Positions 21,422 to 31,355 of a DNA stretch of 57,775 bases are shown here, piece by piece. Both the position numbers and the translations under genes were made by a program. Source of the stretch: a virus. The stretch's first letter is position 1. Every line of letters starts with the position of its first letter. Below the pieces are notes generated by a model. It was not told the origin of the DNA and made no database searches. It saw only the letters and a program-made list of their open reading frames with translations. The stretch is from the IMG/VR virus record IMGVR_UViG_3300033996_000257, positions 1 through 57,775 of that record; one strand, written 5' to 3'.

Positions 21422-24400
21422 TCTTGTCAAGTTGTTCGCGCTTAGCTTCTGGTGACATGTTTGATGCGGCAATTGCTCGTTCAGCTTGAGTCAACATGCT
21501 CATATCATTCTTAAAGCTTTGCGCCATTTCAGCCTGCATAAACTCGTTACCGCGTCTTTGCAACAGCGCCTTGGCTTCTGACATCCGCCCCTCTGCCACC
21601 ATTTTGTCGAACGTTTGTTTGACTTTGATATTTTCGTTCATGCGCTCGTACACGCTGTTGATGATGCCGCCAGCATCGTTGGGTTGGAATGCGCCACCAA
21701 GAATTGGGTACTCCGACAAACGTTTAACAGCTTTCTCAGGACTCTCACCCGTAGGCACACCCACACTCAGTGCGTGCATAAACGCAAGCCCCATAGTGCC
21801 GGTGTAACCACTGACCAACTGTTCAAACACAATAGGGGATATGCCAAGCGTCTTGCCAATGCCTTTGGCCAACTCTGATGTGTTGGCGCGGAACTGTTCT
21901 TCTGGCAACAACTCCTTTTCCCGCGCAGACAAGATGTCTCGACCTGTGTAAAACGACTTGCCCAACCCCGCCTCGATGGCCGGTTTCATTATCTGGGGTA
22001 TGCCATAAGACGAACCGCCGGGCACTGTCTGAAGCAAAATTTGTTTGAACGCTTTGACTGCTTCTTCGCTGCCGTGTTCGTTGAGCATGCTGTTAAGCAG
22101 TGCCTCAGGCAACGCCTTGAAAATGTATCCAATTTCAAAAGGCACAGGCAATTTGATTGGTTCATCCAAACCCGGCACACGAATAAACCAATTTCCGTAT
22201 TTCTGGTCAGGGTTAGCATTCTTGTATGCTTCATCGTCTTGCATTAAAGCGGCGTAGGCAAAGCTGGCCACAGCCATCAAAGCACCGCGTTGCATCATCT
22301 TTTCACGTATACGCAACTGCTCGTTGAACGGCATCTTGCCCGTAGCCGCTTTGTACAACACGTTCAGACCTTGAATCTGAGCGTTAAAGAACGGTATCAT
22401 CGAATTGGCTATGTGTATTGATGGTGACGCGCCGCGCTTGTTAAAGTTCATGGACTCCAGCGCCAGCAAAGTTGCCTCCATCTCAGACAGACCTTGCTGA
22501 ATGTAGCTGTTGTACTGGGCGCGACGTGTTGTGGCATCCGCTTCCATACTCATGGCTTCAAGTTTGCCAAGCGCGGTCATCCAGCCCGGCTTACCCTCAG
22601 ACACGTCACGCAGAATTTTGGTCAAGTCCTCAGCGCCACCCACAAACTGCTGGCCTCCGGTAACACCACGGCGCTCAAGAGTCTTTTTGGTAGCGGAGTT
22701 GATTTCTTTCAACGCACCAATGACCGGCATAAAGTCTGCGCCAGAAAGAATAGGCGCGGCCAAGGAATCACGGAACAACTGCTTTGCTGTGTACAAAGGG
22801 CTGAGGGTAATAGCTTTGCGTAATACCTGTGCTGGGAAAGCCATGACGCGCAACATTGCTGGCATCTGTGTTGGAATGCCCTCCATGCCTTTGACAAGTA
22901 TGTCAGCAGGTACGCCAGTATCAAACTCCTTGTTACCAATCTTGACCTTCTCGGTAGCAATCACAGCGTAACGATCTGCGCCATCATCGCGGAATTTAAC
23001 AACGTCAGGGCCAGCAGCCATCTTTACAAACTTAGCAGCCTTCAAGTCCACCAGTTCAAACACAGCGTTCTTGGTAGCCAAGTTACGCATACCCATGTCC
23101 ATTAACAAGTTGGTGTTCTGCACCGAGCTAGTCAAGAAATCAAGGATGGGCCTGTCGCCACCAACAAGTTCATGCAAGTATGGTTGCTCAGCAATACTAC
23201 CAATACGGATGGGGGACTCACCACCAATTAACAGTTCGGCTACGCCGTTGCGTTCACGATAAAACGGGATGTAATCGTTTTCTCTAAGCAAACGTTTACC
23301 AACTTCTTTGGACAGTGCGCCAGTACTGACAACAAAATCAATCAAGTTGCGGTTGTAAGCGTTGTACTCGTCTTTTGCACTTTTGAACACAGCCTCTAAA
23401 CCGGGCGTGGCCTCGATGGCGGCCATAGTTTTATCCAGCAGTTCCTGTGTAACATCCTCACCAAAATTTAGAGAGGACAAACCTTTGTTCTTTGCGCGAA
23501 TAGCAGCCATGTACGTAGTGAACATAGTGTTTACAGCTTCTGCATTGCCAACCATTGGTTGTGCGTCTCTTAGAATCTGCACCACGTTGTTAATGTTGGC
23601 GCTCTCTTTACTCTCCAACACACGCTCAACGCGTCCGTCTGGGCGCGTCTTCTCTACGATTGCCGGTGCGCCGTTGGAGACTGCCTGAGATACAAAGTTC
23701 ATGCGTTGGTCGTACATGCGCAAGTAGTACAGCATCTGGGTGCCTTTAAGCGGCTCCATGTATTTGGCCAAACGCTCGAAGCCTGCAAACCTGTCCACAA
23801 GCTGTGTCTCAAAAGCCAGACCTGTTAAGTTGGCTTTAAGTTTGTCCGTCCAGCTTCTGTCCTTGGCCACGATCTTGTCAACAAAATCGCTGTTCTTGGC
23901 GATTTCTGGATTGGTGTACGTGGCTTTGGTGCGATACAAAATGCCAGACTTGTCTACTTCACCTTCAGCGGCTTGCGTTCCCTCAATCACATACTTGCGT
24001 GCATTGGCAACAATCTGCTTGACCTCGTTGTCAGTCACATTCTCAATACCAAACGTATTGGCCAGCCACTGCTTAATGGCGTTATAGATTTGACGCAGTG
24101 CGCTCTCGTTTGCCGGAGTTGCACCAGTCTCTGCCATCTCTGCCAGCACTTCCTCAACGGCAGTGTTTCTGTCCAGATTGGGCTCAGCCTGCATCTTGGC
24201 GTCGGTTTGTTTACGCACAGCGCTGTTGCCTTCATACACACGGTTCATGGTGCTGGCGTATGTGCCGCCCAGAACTTCCCGCAGACCAAAGTGACCTGCA
24301 ACTTCGTGTGCCAAAGTCATAGCAACATCGTTGCCATTGCCCAAGTTAGAAGCGACCAAGTACACAATCTTGGTGTTGGGGTCGTACAGGCCGGGAATCT

Positions 24401-27400
24401 GACCAGTCTTTTCGTCGCGCTTGGCTTGATCTTGGATTTCCTGTGGCAGACCAGACTCGTTGTCAACAACTTGAATCTCAGGAACATTTGCCCAGTCCTG
24501 CACTATGCGGTTGGTGAGCCGCGTAACTTCCTCGGCCTTCATGCCGTTGCCAACATTCTTGGCAGTGCGGAATAAGCCACGCAGATCAGGAGCTTCATAG
24601 CCCTCGCCGTAAGTACCTTCCTCACGCTCAGCACGCAGGGCATCCGACGCTTGCTCCAAAGTCCTTCTCTGCGGGGCCTTCAATTTGAGGCGTTCTGTAT
24701 CAGCAGCTTTACCAGCGCCCGACCCAGTACGGAAGGGCTTAGCCGCTGCCAACGCAGTGGTGCTCGGCACAGTAGCGGCCTTGGGTGCTTTGGCTGGTTT
24801 GCCTGTAATGAACGCTTGTTTCTGTGCTTCCAGTGAAGCCAGCTTCTGCATAGCGCCCAGTTTGAGCGTTGCTTGCGCACGTTTAGTATTGGTTGCGTTA
24901 GGGTCGGCCATGATGTCGGCCAACTGATTCATGTCTTCTGGCCCTATTAACGCCTGCACTTCACCACGGGCGTCAAAGATCTCGTCATCAAACAGTTGCA
25001 GCTGTTTGTCTTTGACCCTTTGACGTACGGCGGCTTCATCAACCTCTTTTGCCGCCTGCATACCTTTATCGCGCAACTCATCAAGGCGTCTTTGTTCAGG
25101 CGTATTGATCTCCGCAACTTTGCGGCCTTTCTCAAACACTGCGCCGGGTAGGTCTTTGACGCTGAGGCCATCCTTCTTGAACGCCGCAGTAACTTTAGGC
25201 CACCAGACCTTCACATCTTTTTGGAATTCGTCAGCACGTTTTTGTGCTTCGTCAACTACCGCTTGCTGTGCCTTTACTTGCGACGCTATGCGTTGCGCAG
25301 AAAGTGGATACTTGAGTTTGCCCAGTTCGCCCGGTCTGCCGGTCTCAACAGCAGTCAATGGCTCCTTGCGCATGTCGGCCAGTTGACGTTCAAGAATTTC
25401 TAAGTACTCACGCTCTGTCTTGAGGTCTTTGTCAAGCATGGCTTCTGTGACAACAACGTCGTTCTCAATTTCACCAAAACGCAGTTCTTGCAGCTCAGTC
25501 AGTTCTGTTTCAGCGCTTTCAATGTTCTCAACAAGCCCTTGAACTTTCTGCAAGTTGTTAATCAGGTTTGGCGCTTGGCCAGTACCCTCAGTCATCTCTT
25601 TTTTAGCCGCTTCAATTTGTGACTCAACTGTGGCCAGACGTGTCTTGGCAGCTTTTAAAGAACGACGTGCGCGTTCAATCTCAGGATCAAGCAATTCACC
25701 CAACGTATCAGACAAGCGTTGACGGGCTTTGCCCATTGCCGTGGCCATAGCCTTTTGATACGCGTTACGTTGGTTCTGAAGCGCAACTTCTGAGTCAATC
25801 ATTGCGCGTTGACCTTCAGTCAACATAACGGAGGTACGCAAACTTGCTTTGATAAGTTTGAGCTTATCCATCAACGGCTCAGTAACTTTGTTGAGCGCGT
25901 CAGCTTGTTTACGTACAGCCGCATTGTTGTCTTGCATCAGTTCAACTAAACGGTTGTTTGCACCTTCAAGACGTTGGCCCAATGCAAGGGTTTGCAAAGC
26001 TTGCTGAACGTTTTTAGCGTACTCAGGAATTTTGTTTGTGTTGAAGTCTTTGATTAACTTGTCTACCCGCGTTTTTTCTTCCTCAGTAAACACGGACATG
26101 GCTTGTTCTTTTTGTTCTTTTGTTTTGCCAATGTTTTGTTTAGATACTTGCAAGTACCGATCCATCAGCCTCTTGTCTTCTTTGGTAACGCCTGATTCTG
26201 GATAAGACGCAAACATTTTTGCAATGTCTGCGTCCGAGTATTTACCAATGTTGAAGTCTCCCGGCTTAATCAGGAAAAACTGCATTTGGTTTTTAACGCT
26301 TTCAATATTTTCTTTTAGCGCTTCAATCTGTTCAAAGCCTTGTTTGTCTCTAGCAGAACGTGCTTTCTGGTTGGCTTCTGTTTTTGCTTTGAGCTTGCGT
26401 GCCTGATCCAGTGCTTCCCACACAGGTTTGATCTGTGGTGATTTGGCAAAGTTGGCAGGGGTGGCGCGGATATAACCGATGTCTTTGCGAGTCTCGGGAA
26501 ACAACTGACCTTGACCCGGCGCACCTTCACCAGCAATCTCACCTTCTTGGGCTGTACGTTCATACAGCTTTATGGCATCTTGAAGCTCACGCAGTGCGCT
26601 ACCCTCAGGGGCAAGCGCGGCCTCGTAACCCACTGCTTTATATGTGCGGCCACGTTCTCCAAAGCGTGTCTCAGCTTCTCTGCCGGGCACATTCTCAACA
26701 ACACGTTTGCCGGGCACAGCTTCACGGCGGGCATACACCTGAGTGCCAAGGTCTTCGCCGCGCAGGATGCGCTCGGCTTGATTCTGGGCTGCGTCCAACA
26801 ACGCTTTGCTTGCTTTGCCGTCGTCAATGATTGTCTTGACGCGCTCCAGCGCCTCTCTAATGCCTTGAGTGCGGATAGGGCCGTCTTCAGTTTCTAAGAC
26901 TGCGCCTTCTGGGATGTTCCGTGTCAGCGCTTTGTCAATCATGTTGCCCACGTACTCACGCAGGCGGCGCATCTCCCCGCCAGCCGTCTTGGCTGTCTCA
27001 CCTCTGGCTTCTGCAACTTTCTGCGCTTCTGTGGAAGCAAACTGCTGTTTAAGCAGAGGTGTCTCGCGGGTAGCGGTGAACGGCAACTGAGACAGGCTAT
27101 CAACAACGCTGGCAATCTGAGCTTTGAAGTGCTTAATTTCTTTATTGCTGGCGGGCATTTCTTTGATTTGCTCTGCCATAGGGCGGGTATCAACAAATTC
27201 CCAAACAAACGGAAGCGTACCTTTGTCCAGCAACTCTTTTATTTGTTTTCTGATAACCGCATTAGTCCTAACGTCTAGTGCAGCAGCGGCAGAATCCACA
27301 TTTGTCACCGGTTTAATTTGTGCTTCTAAAGCAGCAAACACTTTTGTAGGTTTTTTAACCCACTCACCTGTGCTGGGTGCACCCGCAGGAACTTTAGACG

Positions 27401-29792
27401 GCGGTGTCTCACTGTATCTACGTTCAGTGATTGCGCCTCGGATAGTCTTGCCTGCGCGTTTCTGCGCAGGTTGCACAATTACTTCTTCGTATTTGGGTTT
27501 TTCCGTAAATTTCTGTACGGGCTTTACTTTTGAACGATCAATCCATTCACCCACCACATCATGAATGCGCGACGCAGCTTTGATTGCTTCGTCATATGTC
27601 AGTGAGGGTTTACCCGCAACACGGCGGTGGATAGCGGCTTCTTCCAACACAGCGGAAATGTATTTACCACGGGCATCTTCAGCTTGTTTGGCCAACACAT
27701 CAGGGGTAGCAGCAGCCACACCTTTGCCGGGTTCTGCCTTTTCTTTACCCAGAGCATCACCACGACGCAGACGGTCAATCTTGTCTTCAATTGCGTTCAA
27801 AGCTGTGTTCTGCTCATTGCGAACACGTAGTACTTCTTTGGCGTAGATGCTGGCTTGTGGGCTTACCTTGGCGCTGGGGAAGCGGCCTTTTGTCAGCTCT
27901 CCTGCTGGGGCTTCCGCAGCAAAAGCGTTAATTTGTTCAAGCGCTTGGTTCTCTCTTTCAAACGCAGCAGTGGCGGCATCTTGATTGTTTGAACGCTGCG
28001 CAACATCTCTATCCGTATTTGCCTGATCTATTTCATCAAGCAACTCGTTAATCTTGGTGCGCACCCGTTCAGCTTGTTTGGGCTGCATAAACGGCATCAA
28101 CTGAGGATTCACCGCTACTACTGGGGGTTTACCCTCAGCAATCTTTTCCAGCTTTGGCTGAATTATGTAATCAAAGAACGAGTCATCCCCAACGTTGTTA
28201 CGTCGGTCTTTAAGCTCGTCCATGTAGGAAGTAAACGCCTGTACATAGGGCGATTCTGTTTCTATAGGTTTGGCGGCACCGAAAGCTGCTTTGCGTGTCT
28301 CCATCTCCTGCTTAAAGCCCGGAGCAATTTGTAACTTCAGTGCATCCAACACCGCAGAGTTACGCACACCGGCAGGCAAACCGGGCAACTGCATGCGCTT
28401 ATTTACAATCTGATCCGCCAACACTGGGTTACGCATCAAGTATTTAACGTAGTCGGCCACCGCATCGTTGGGAGATTTTTCACCAGCAAGCTGTTGTTCG
28501 TTGGCCAACTGAATACTCTGCGCAGCGTGTTGCGCTACAACATCTTCTACCTTCGGTGCCGCAGGCGGCGTGGCAATCTGCTGCTCATAAAACTCAGGCT
28601 CAGCCTGCGCTTGTGGCGCGGCTTGCTCCGGCTCCATGCCCAACGCATACTCGTATGGGGTCAACTTAGCAACCCTTGCTTCTTCCGCAGCACGTTTCAG
28701 AATAGGCTTGACACGCACATACTCGTCAGCCAGCGGTTTAAGTTCTTTGTTTATGGCATCAATCTGGCGATTGACTTCCCGGTTGTTTGCGTAGTCTGTT
28801 TCTGGTGATACGCCTTTCTTTATTGGTATCAACTGCTGTTTGAGCGCAGTGCGCTGAGCTTCCAAGTCCTGCGTCTTTTGAAACACTTCTTGTGCGTACT
28901 CGGGACTGTTCAGCCGAACCTTTTCTTCTTCCTGCTGTTTCTCTGCTTCAGCGCGGGCTTGTTTTACTTCGTCAGTGATTGGTGTTGTTGGGGCACGGCG
29001 ACCAATAGCCAAGTCCAAAAGACCTTGCGCCAACGCACCGACTGCACCGCCGTAAGCGGCGGATTCTCCAACCTGCTCAATAATTTCTTGTTCAGGCTTG
29101 TATATACCTTTGCTAATAATGTTCTGTGCGGCTTGCGATGCGGCTTCTTGCGCGGCTTCCTCACCGCCTGCCATCAACGCACGTTTTACGTAAGACGTAG
29201 CGCCATCAAGTACCGGCTCTCCAAGACGTTTCAGAATACGTGTGGGGGCAAACATCTCTGTCGCACCAACAGCGGCACCCAACAAAGTGGAGGCGGTTTG
29301 TTGTCCTTCAGTTGCCCCCTCAGCGGCAGACTTCTCTACCTGTGTGCCAGCACCAGCGCCAATACCAAGGCCGTAGCCTGCAACACGCCCAGCCATACCA
29401 AACGGGCCGGTGGCAACAAACGGCAAAAAAGAACCCGTAGCTTCACCAAACTTACGCCCCACCGTGTCCTCGTACCCCGGCGCAGCAGCAAATGGAGCTT
29501 TGGCTGCGGCGGCTTTTTCTTTGATGTACTGTTGTGCGGCTTTTTCTTGCTCATTGGGCAACAGCGCGGAAATACCAATACCGGCTTGCTCAGTGAGGCC
29601 AATGGCTCCGGGCACAAGCCCTTTAAAGAACTCTTTTGTCTGCCCGCCAAACGTAGTTTCTTGTGTTTTTTGTGCAGGCTGCGTAGCTATTTGCCGTTTT
29701 ACAGCAGCAACAATATCTTGTTCAGAAGCGCCAGCAGGCCCCTCCACATCGTAGATCCGTCCGTCCGGGCCTTGTACGCTGTAAATTGGCAT
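21342..29792 (-). CDS. Giant virion protein with HExxH motif and LPD38-like C-terminus
   Basis: At 2816 residues this is by far the largest product. It begins MPIYSVQGPDGRIYDVEGP, followed by Gly/Ala-rich hydrophobic segments at about 55-200 that could enter membranes. A long central part is Lys/Glu/Ala/Gln-rich with coiled-coil character. The motif A-H1829-EVAG-H1834 is a metallopeptidase HExxH. Residues of about 2320-2680 (SPLYTAKQLFRDSLAAP, IPFFNAQIQGL) resemble the LPD38 large polyvalent domain. Such proteins are packaged and injected with DNA, taking the place of T7 gp15/gp16 internal proteins. It ends the late arm, after low-complexity virion genes. No frameshift is seen over 8.4 kb. 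Confidence 0.85.
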   Translation of the reverse strand: MPIYSVQGPDGRIYDVEGPAGASEQDIVAAVKRQIATQPAQKTQETTFGGQTKEFFKGLVPGAIGLTEQAGIGISALLPNEQEKAAQQYIKEKAAAAKAPFAAAPGYEDTVGRKFGEATGSFLPFVATGPFGMAGRVAGYGLGIGAGAGTQVEKSAAEGATEGQQTASTLLGAAVGATEMFAPTRILKRLGEPVLDGATSYVKRALMAGGEEAAQEAASQAAQNIISKGIYKPEQEIIEQVGESAAYGGAVGALAQGLLDLAIGRRAPTTPITDEVKQARAEAEKQQEEEKVRLNSPEYAQEVFQKTQDLEAQRTALKQQLIPIKKGVSPETDYANNREVNRQIDAINKELKPLADEYVRVKPILKRAAEEARVAKLTPYEYALGMEPEQAAPQAQAEPEFYEQQIATPPAAPKVEDVVAQHAAQSIQLANEQQLAGEKSPNDAVADYVKYLMRNPVLADQIVNKRMQLPGLPAGVRNSAVLDALKLQIAPGFKQEMETRKAAFGAAKPIETESPYVQAFTSYMDELKDRRNNVGDDSFFDYIIQPKLEKIAEGKPPVVAVNPQLMPFMQPKQAERVRTKINELLDEIDQANTDRDVAQRSNNQDAATAAFERENQALEQINAFAAEAPAGELTKGRFPSAKVSPQASIYAKEVLRVRNEQNTALNAIEDKIDRLRRGDALGKEKAEPGKGVAAATPDVLAKQAEDARGKYISAVLEEAAIHRRVAGKPSLTYDEAIKAASRIHDVVGEWIDRSKVKPVQKFTEKPKYEEVIVQPAQKRAGKTIRGAITERRYSETPPSKVPAGAPSTGEWVKKPTKVFAALEAQIKPVTNVDSAAAALDVRTNAVIRKQIKELLDKGTLPFVWEFVDTRPMAEQIKEMPASNKEIKHFKAQIASVVDSLSQLPFTATRETPLLKQQFASTEAQKVAEARGETAKTAGGEMRRLREYVGNMIDKALTRNIPEGAVLETEDGPIRTQGIREALERVKTIIDDGKASKALLDAAQNQAERILRGEDLGTQVYARREAVPGKRVVENVPGREAETRFGERGRTYKAVGYEAALAPEGSALRELQDAIKLYERTAQEGEIAGEGAPGQGQLFPETRKDIGYIRATPANFAKSPQIKPVWEALDQARKLKAKTEANQKARSARDKQGFEQIEALKENIESVKNQMQFFLIKPGDFNIGKYSDADIAKMFASYPESGVTKEDKRLMDRYLQVSKQNIGKTKEQKEQAMSVFTEEEKTRVDKLIKDFNTNKIPEYAKNVQQALQTLALGQRLEGANNRLVELMQDNNAAVRKQADALNKVTEPLMDKLKLIKASLRTSVMLTEGQRAMIDSEVALQNQRNAYQKAMATAMGKARQRLSDTLGELLDPEIERARRSLKAAKTRLATVESQIEAAKKEMTEGTGQAPNLINNLQKVQGLVENIESAETELTELQELRFGEIENDVVVTEAMLDKDLKTEREYLEILERQLADMRKEPLTAVETGRPGELGKLKYPLSAQRIASQVKAQQAVVDEAQKRADEFQKDVKVWWPKVTAAFKKDGLSVKDLPGAVFEKGRKVAEINTPEQRRLDELRDKGMQAAKEVDEAAVRQRVKDKQLQLFDDEIFDARGEVQALIGPEDMNQLADIMADPNATNTKRAQATLKLGAMQKLASLEAQKQAFITGKPAKAPKAATVPSTTALAAAKPFRTGSGAGKAADTERLKLKAPQRRTLEQASDALRAEREEGTYGEGYEAPDLRGLFRTAKNVGNGMKAEEVTRLTNRIVQDWANVPEIQVVDNESGLPQEIQDQAKRDEKTGQIPGLYDPNTKIVYLVASNLGNGNDVAMTLAHEVAGHFGLREVLGGTYASTMNRVYEGNSAVRKQTDAKMQAEPNLDRNTAVEEVLAEMAETGATPANESALRQIYNAIKQWLANTFGIENVTDNEVKQIVANARKYVIEGTQAAEGEVDKSGILYRTKATYTNPEIAKNSDFVDKIVAKDRSWTDKLKANLTGLAFETQLVDRFAGFERLAKYMEPLKGTQMLYYLRMYDQRMNFVSQAVSNGAPAIVEKTRPDGRVERVLESKESANINNVVQILRDAQPMVGNAEAVNTMFTTYMAAIRAKNKGLSSLNFGEDVTQELLDKTMAAIEATPGLEAVFKSAKDEYNAYNRNLIDFVVSTGALSKEVGKRLLRENDYIPFYRERNGVAELLIGGESPIRIGSIAEQPYLHELVGGDRPILDFLTSSVQNTNLLMDMGMRNLATKNAVFELVDLKAAKFVKMAAGPDVVKFRDDGADRYAVIATEKVKIGNKEFDTGVPADILVKGMEGIPTQMPAMLRVMAFPAQVLRKAITLSPLYTAKQLFRDSLAAPILSGADFMPVIGALKEINSATKKTLERRGVTGGQQFVGGAEDLTKILRDVSEGKPGWMTALGKLEAMSMEADATTRRAQYNSYIQQGLSEMEATLLALESMNFNKRGASPSIHIANSMIPFFNAQIQGLNVLYKAATGKMPFNEQLRIREKMMQRGALMAVASFAYAALMQDDEAYKNANPDQKYGNWFIRVPGLDEPIKLPVPFEIGYIFKALPEALLNSMLNEHGSEEAVKAFKQILLQTVPGGSSYGIPQIMKPAIEAGLGKSFYTGRDILSAREKELLPEEQFRANTSELAKGIGKTLGISPIVFEQLVSGYTGTMGLAFMHALSVGVPTGESPEKAVKRLSEYPILGGAFQPNDAGGIINSVYERMNENIKVKQTFDKMVAEGRMSEAKALLQRRGNEFMQAEMAQSFKNDMSMLTQAERAIAASNMSPEAKREQLDKIRKIKTAVARTVREASDKTIRLSTPF

Positions 29793-29810
29793 TGCTGCAC
29801 ATCCTAATTT

Positions 29811-31346
29811 TTACGGGGCTGATGGTCGTGACCCCAAGACTTTGAACTCACCTCCAGCATTGCCAGAGGAGCCTGCCATCATTCTAACGTAGTCTTCTAC
29901 ATTTGGGTACTGTGATTGCAGATACGGCGATTTAGCCCATGATTCTCTTATTGCTGTATCGCCTCGCATACCTGTTGCAGCCGTTTGCGCGTCAATGTGT
30001 TTTTTGTACAAAACAGGGTCACGGTATATGCGCTCCAAACCAGTTGGGGCATTGGCTTGAATGATTGTGCGTTTTGTTTGTTCGCCTTGCTCATACATTG
30101 AACGCAGGTTTTGATTGAGCTGCTCAGTCCCTGTCTTGTAAATGCCCAGTGCGTTTTCTTTATTTGTTTTAAACAGACTGGCAATGCCGTCAACAAACTT
30201 GCCTTCAGCAGCAGCGTTTCTGTCTGCGGCGCGGCTTTCCAGCTCCAGCTTGGTTTTTAAGTCCCCGCGCTGGTCTGCCAGACGTGCTTGTTCAATATCA
30301 GCAAACGCCTTGTCACGTTCACGTTGCGCCTTTTTAAACTCTTTAAGCGCTGCTTGCTGATCTTCCAAGCCAACCATTGCGCCTTTACCGATGTTTTCAA
30401 AAGCATTTTGGGATGTGCCCGACATCATGGCCAAGCCCGCCTTAAAGATAGACATGCCGAGGGCCTTGTCTTTGTCGGTTGCAGATTCGGCTTCTTCTTT
30501 TTGCAAACGCGCCTCGTACTTTTTGTACGCTTCTGGCAGTCCGGCAATACCCTTTTCAAAACTACCAACAGCTTCTTCGCCTATTTTCTTTTGGCGATCC
30601 ACATAACCTTGCAGTTCTTTGCGAACTTCTTTGTCGTCACCCAACGCAGCAGCTTGTTTAGCGGCGTCTTCGGCAGACATTGGCTTTGTGTTGAGCGCGG
30701 GTAAGCCAGCAGCGGGTTTAGCCGCAGGTACTGGTGGTGGTTTTTTATCCGGAGGAGGTGGGGGTGGAGGGGGTGGAGGGGGTAAGGGAGGCGGTGCAGC
30801 ACCAGAAGCTGCTGGTGCTGGTGCTGGTGCTGGTGCTGGTTTTGTTGGCGCAACGTACTGCGGGTTAAGCACATAACTCTTGGAGGCAGGGTCAAGAACG
30901 TACTGCTGTTTGCTTGCCTTGGGCGTACCGTCAGGCGCGTACGTTGCGCCGTACATGCGATCCCACTCAGCCGCAACAGGGTCACCGGGCATACGTTGAA
31001 CTGGGCGAGGGGGGACACCACCATTAAACATGCGAGGAACTTCACCGCCACCTTCAAACGCCACAATGCCGCCCTCGGCCATGTTCTGCATGTTCGGCGC
31101 GGGAAGCTGACCAATCCCGGTATCTTCTGGCATCGGCTGAGACATCTGGGCAAGCTCTTGGTCAACCACTTTGGGCTGCTGGGGCGCTTGCATCTGTGCG
31201 CCTTGGCGAATTTGCTTGCGGCGGTTGGACTCGGACAGCGCCAGTGCCATCACATACGGGTCGTTTTTGTGCATAGCCGCATACTGCTGCAACGCTTGGT
31301 CTGGCATGCTGGCCAATCGGGAGGTGATCTGGTTGACGTTAATCAT
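29811..31346 (-). CDS. Low-complexity virion-associated protein (511 aa)
   Basis: The N-terminus MINVNQITSRLASMPDQALQQYAAMHKNDPYVMALAL is helical. Then come AEGGIVAFEGGGE, a short Gly-Gly motif also found in other late proteins, an Ala-Pro and poly-proline tract at about residues 175-205, and a coiled-coil-rich C-terminus. I believe it is an internal or ejected virion protein, because it lies directly upstream of the giant protein gene and such AEGGI-containing proteins typically flank it in related phages. No enzyme motif is seen. Confidence 0.7.
   Translation of the reverse strand: MINVNQITSRLASMPDQALQQYAAMHKNDPYVMALALSESNRRKQIRQGAQMQAPQQPKVVDQELAQMSQPMPEDTGIGQLPAPNMQNMAEGGIVAFEGGGEVPRMFNGGVPPRPVQRMPGDPVAAEWDRMYGATYAPDGTPKASKQQYVLDPASKSYVLNPQYVAPTKPAPAPAPAPAASGAAPPPLPPPPPPPPPPPDKKPPPVPAAKPAAGLPALNTKPMSAEDAAKQAAALGDDKEVRKELQGYVDRQKKIGEEAVGSFEKGIAGLPEAYKKYEARLQKEEAESATDKDKALGMSIFKAGLAMMSGTSQNAFENIGKGAMVGLEDQQAALKEFKKAQRERDKAFADIEQARLADQRGDLKTKLELESRAADRNAAAEGKFVDGIASLFKTNKENALGIYKTGTEQLNQNLRSMYEQGEQTKRTIIQANAPTGLERIYRDPVLYKKHIDAQTAATGMRGDTAIRESWAKSPYLQSQYPNVEDYVRMMAGSSGNAGGEFKVLGSRPSAP
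30731..30840 (-). repeat. Coding microsatellite: poly-Pro and Ala-Pro tracts
   Basis: On the plus strand a GGT/GGA/GGG triplet run (30731-30800) is followed by a TGGTGC hexamer repeated at about 30812-30840. Read leftward they encode an (AP)n tract followed by roughly twelve prolines. They form a flexible linker within the 511-residue virion protein and are prone to slippage. Confidence 0.8.
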
Positions 31347-31355
31347 GGTTTTCCC

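Noticed and set aside
28878-29807. 309-codon plus-strand frame opposite the start of the giant gene
   Set aside because: Cys/Phe/Leu-rich composition typical of an antisense shadow; no ribosome site and no domain. The opposite strand codes for a coherent protein.
30288-30704. Plus-strand frames rich in Phe and Leu opposite the 511-residue virion protein
   Set aside because: Composition reflects the complement of Lys/Gln-rich coding sequence; no start signals.
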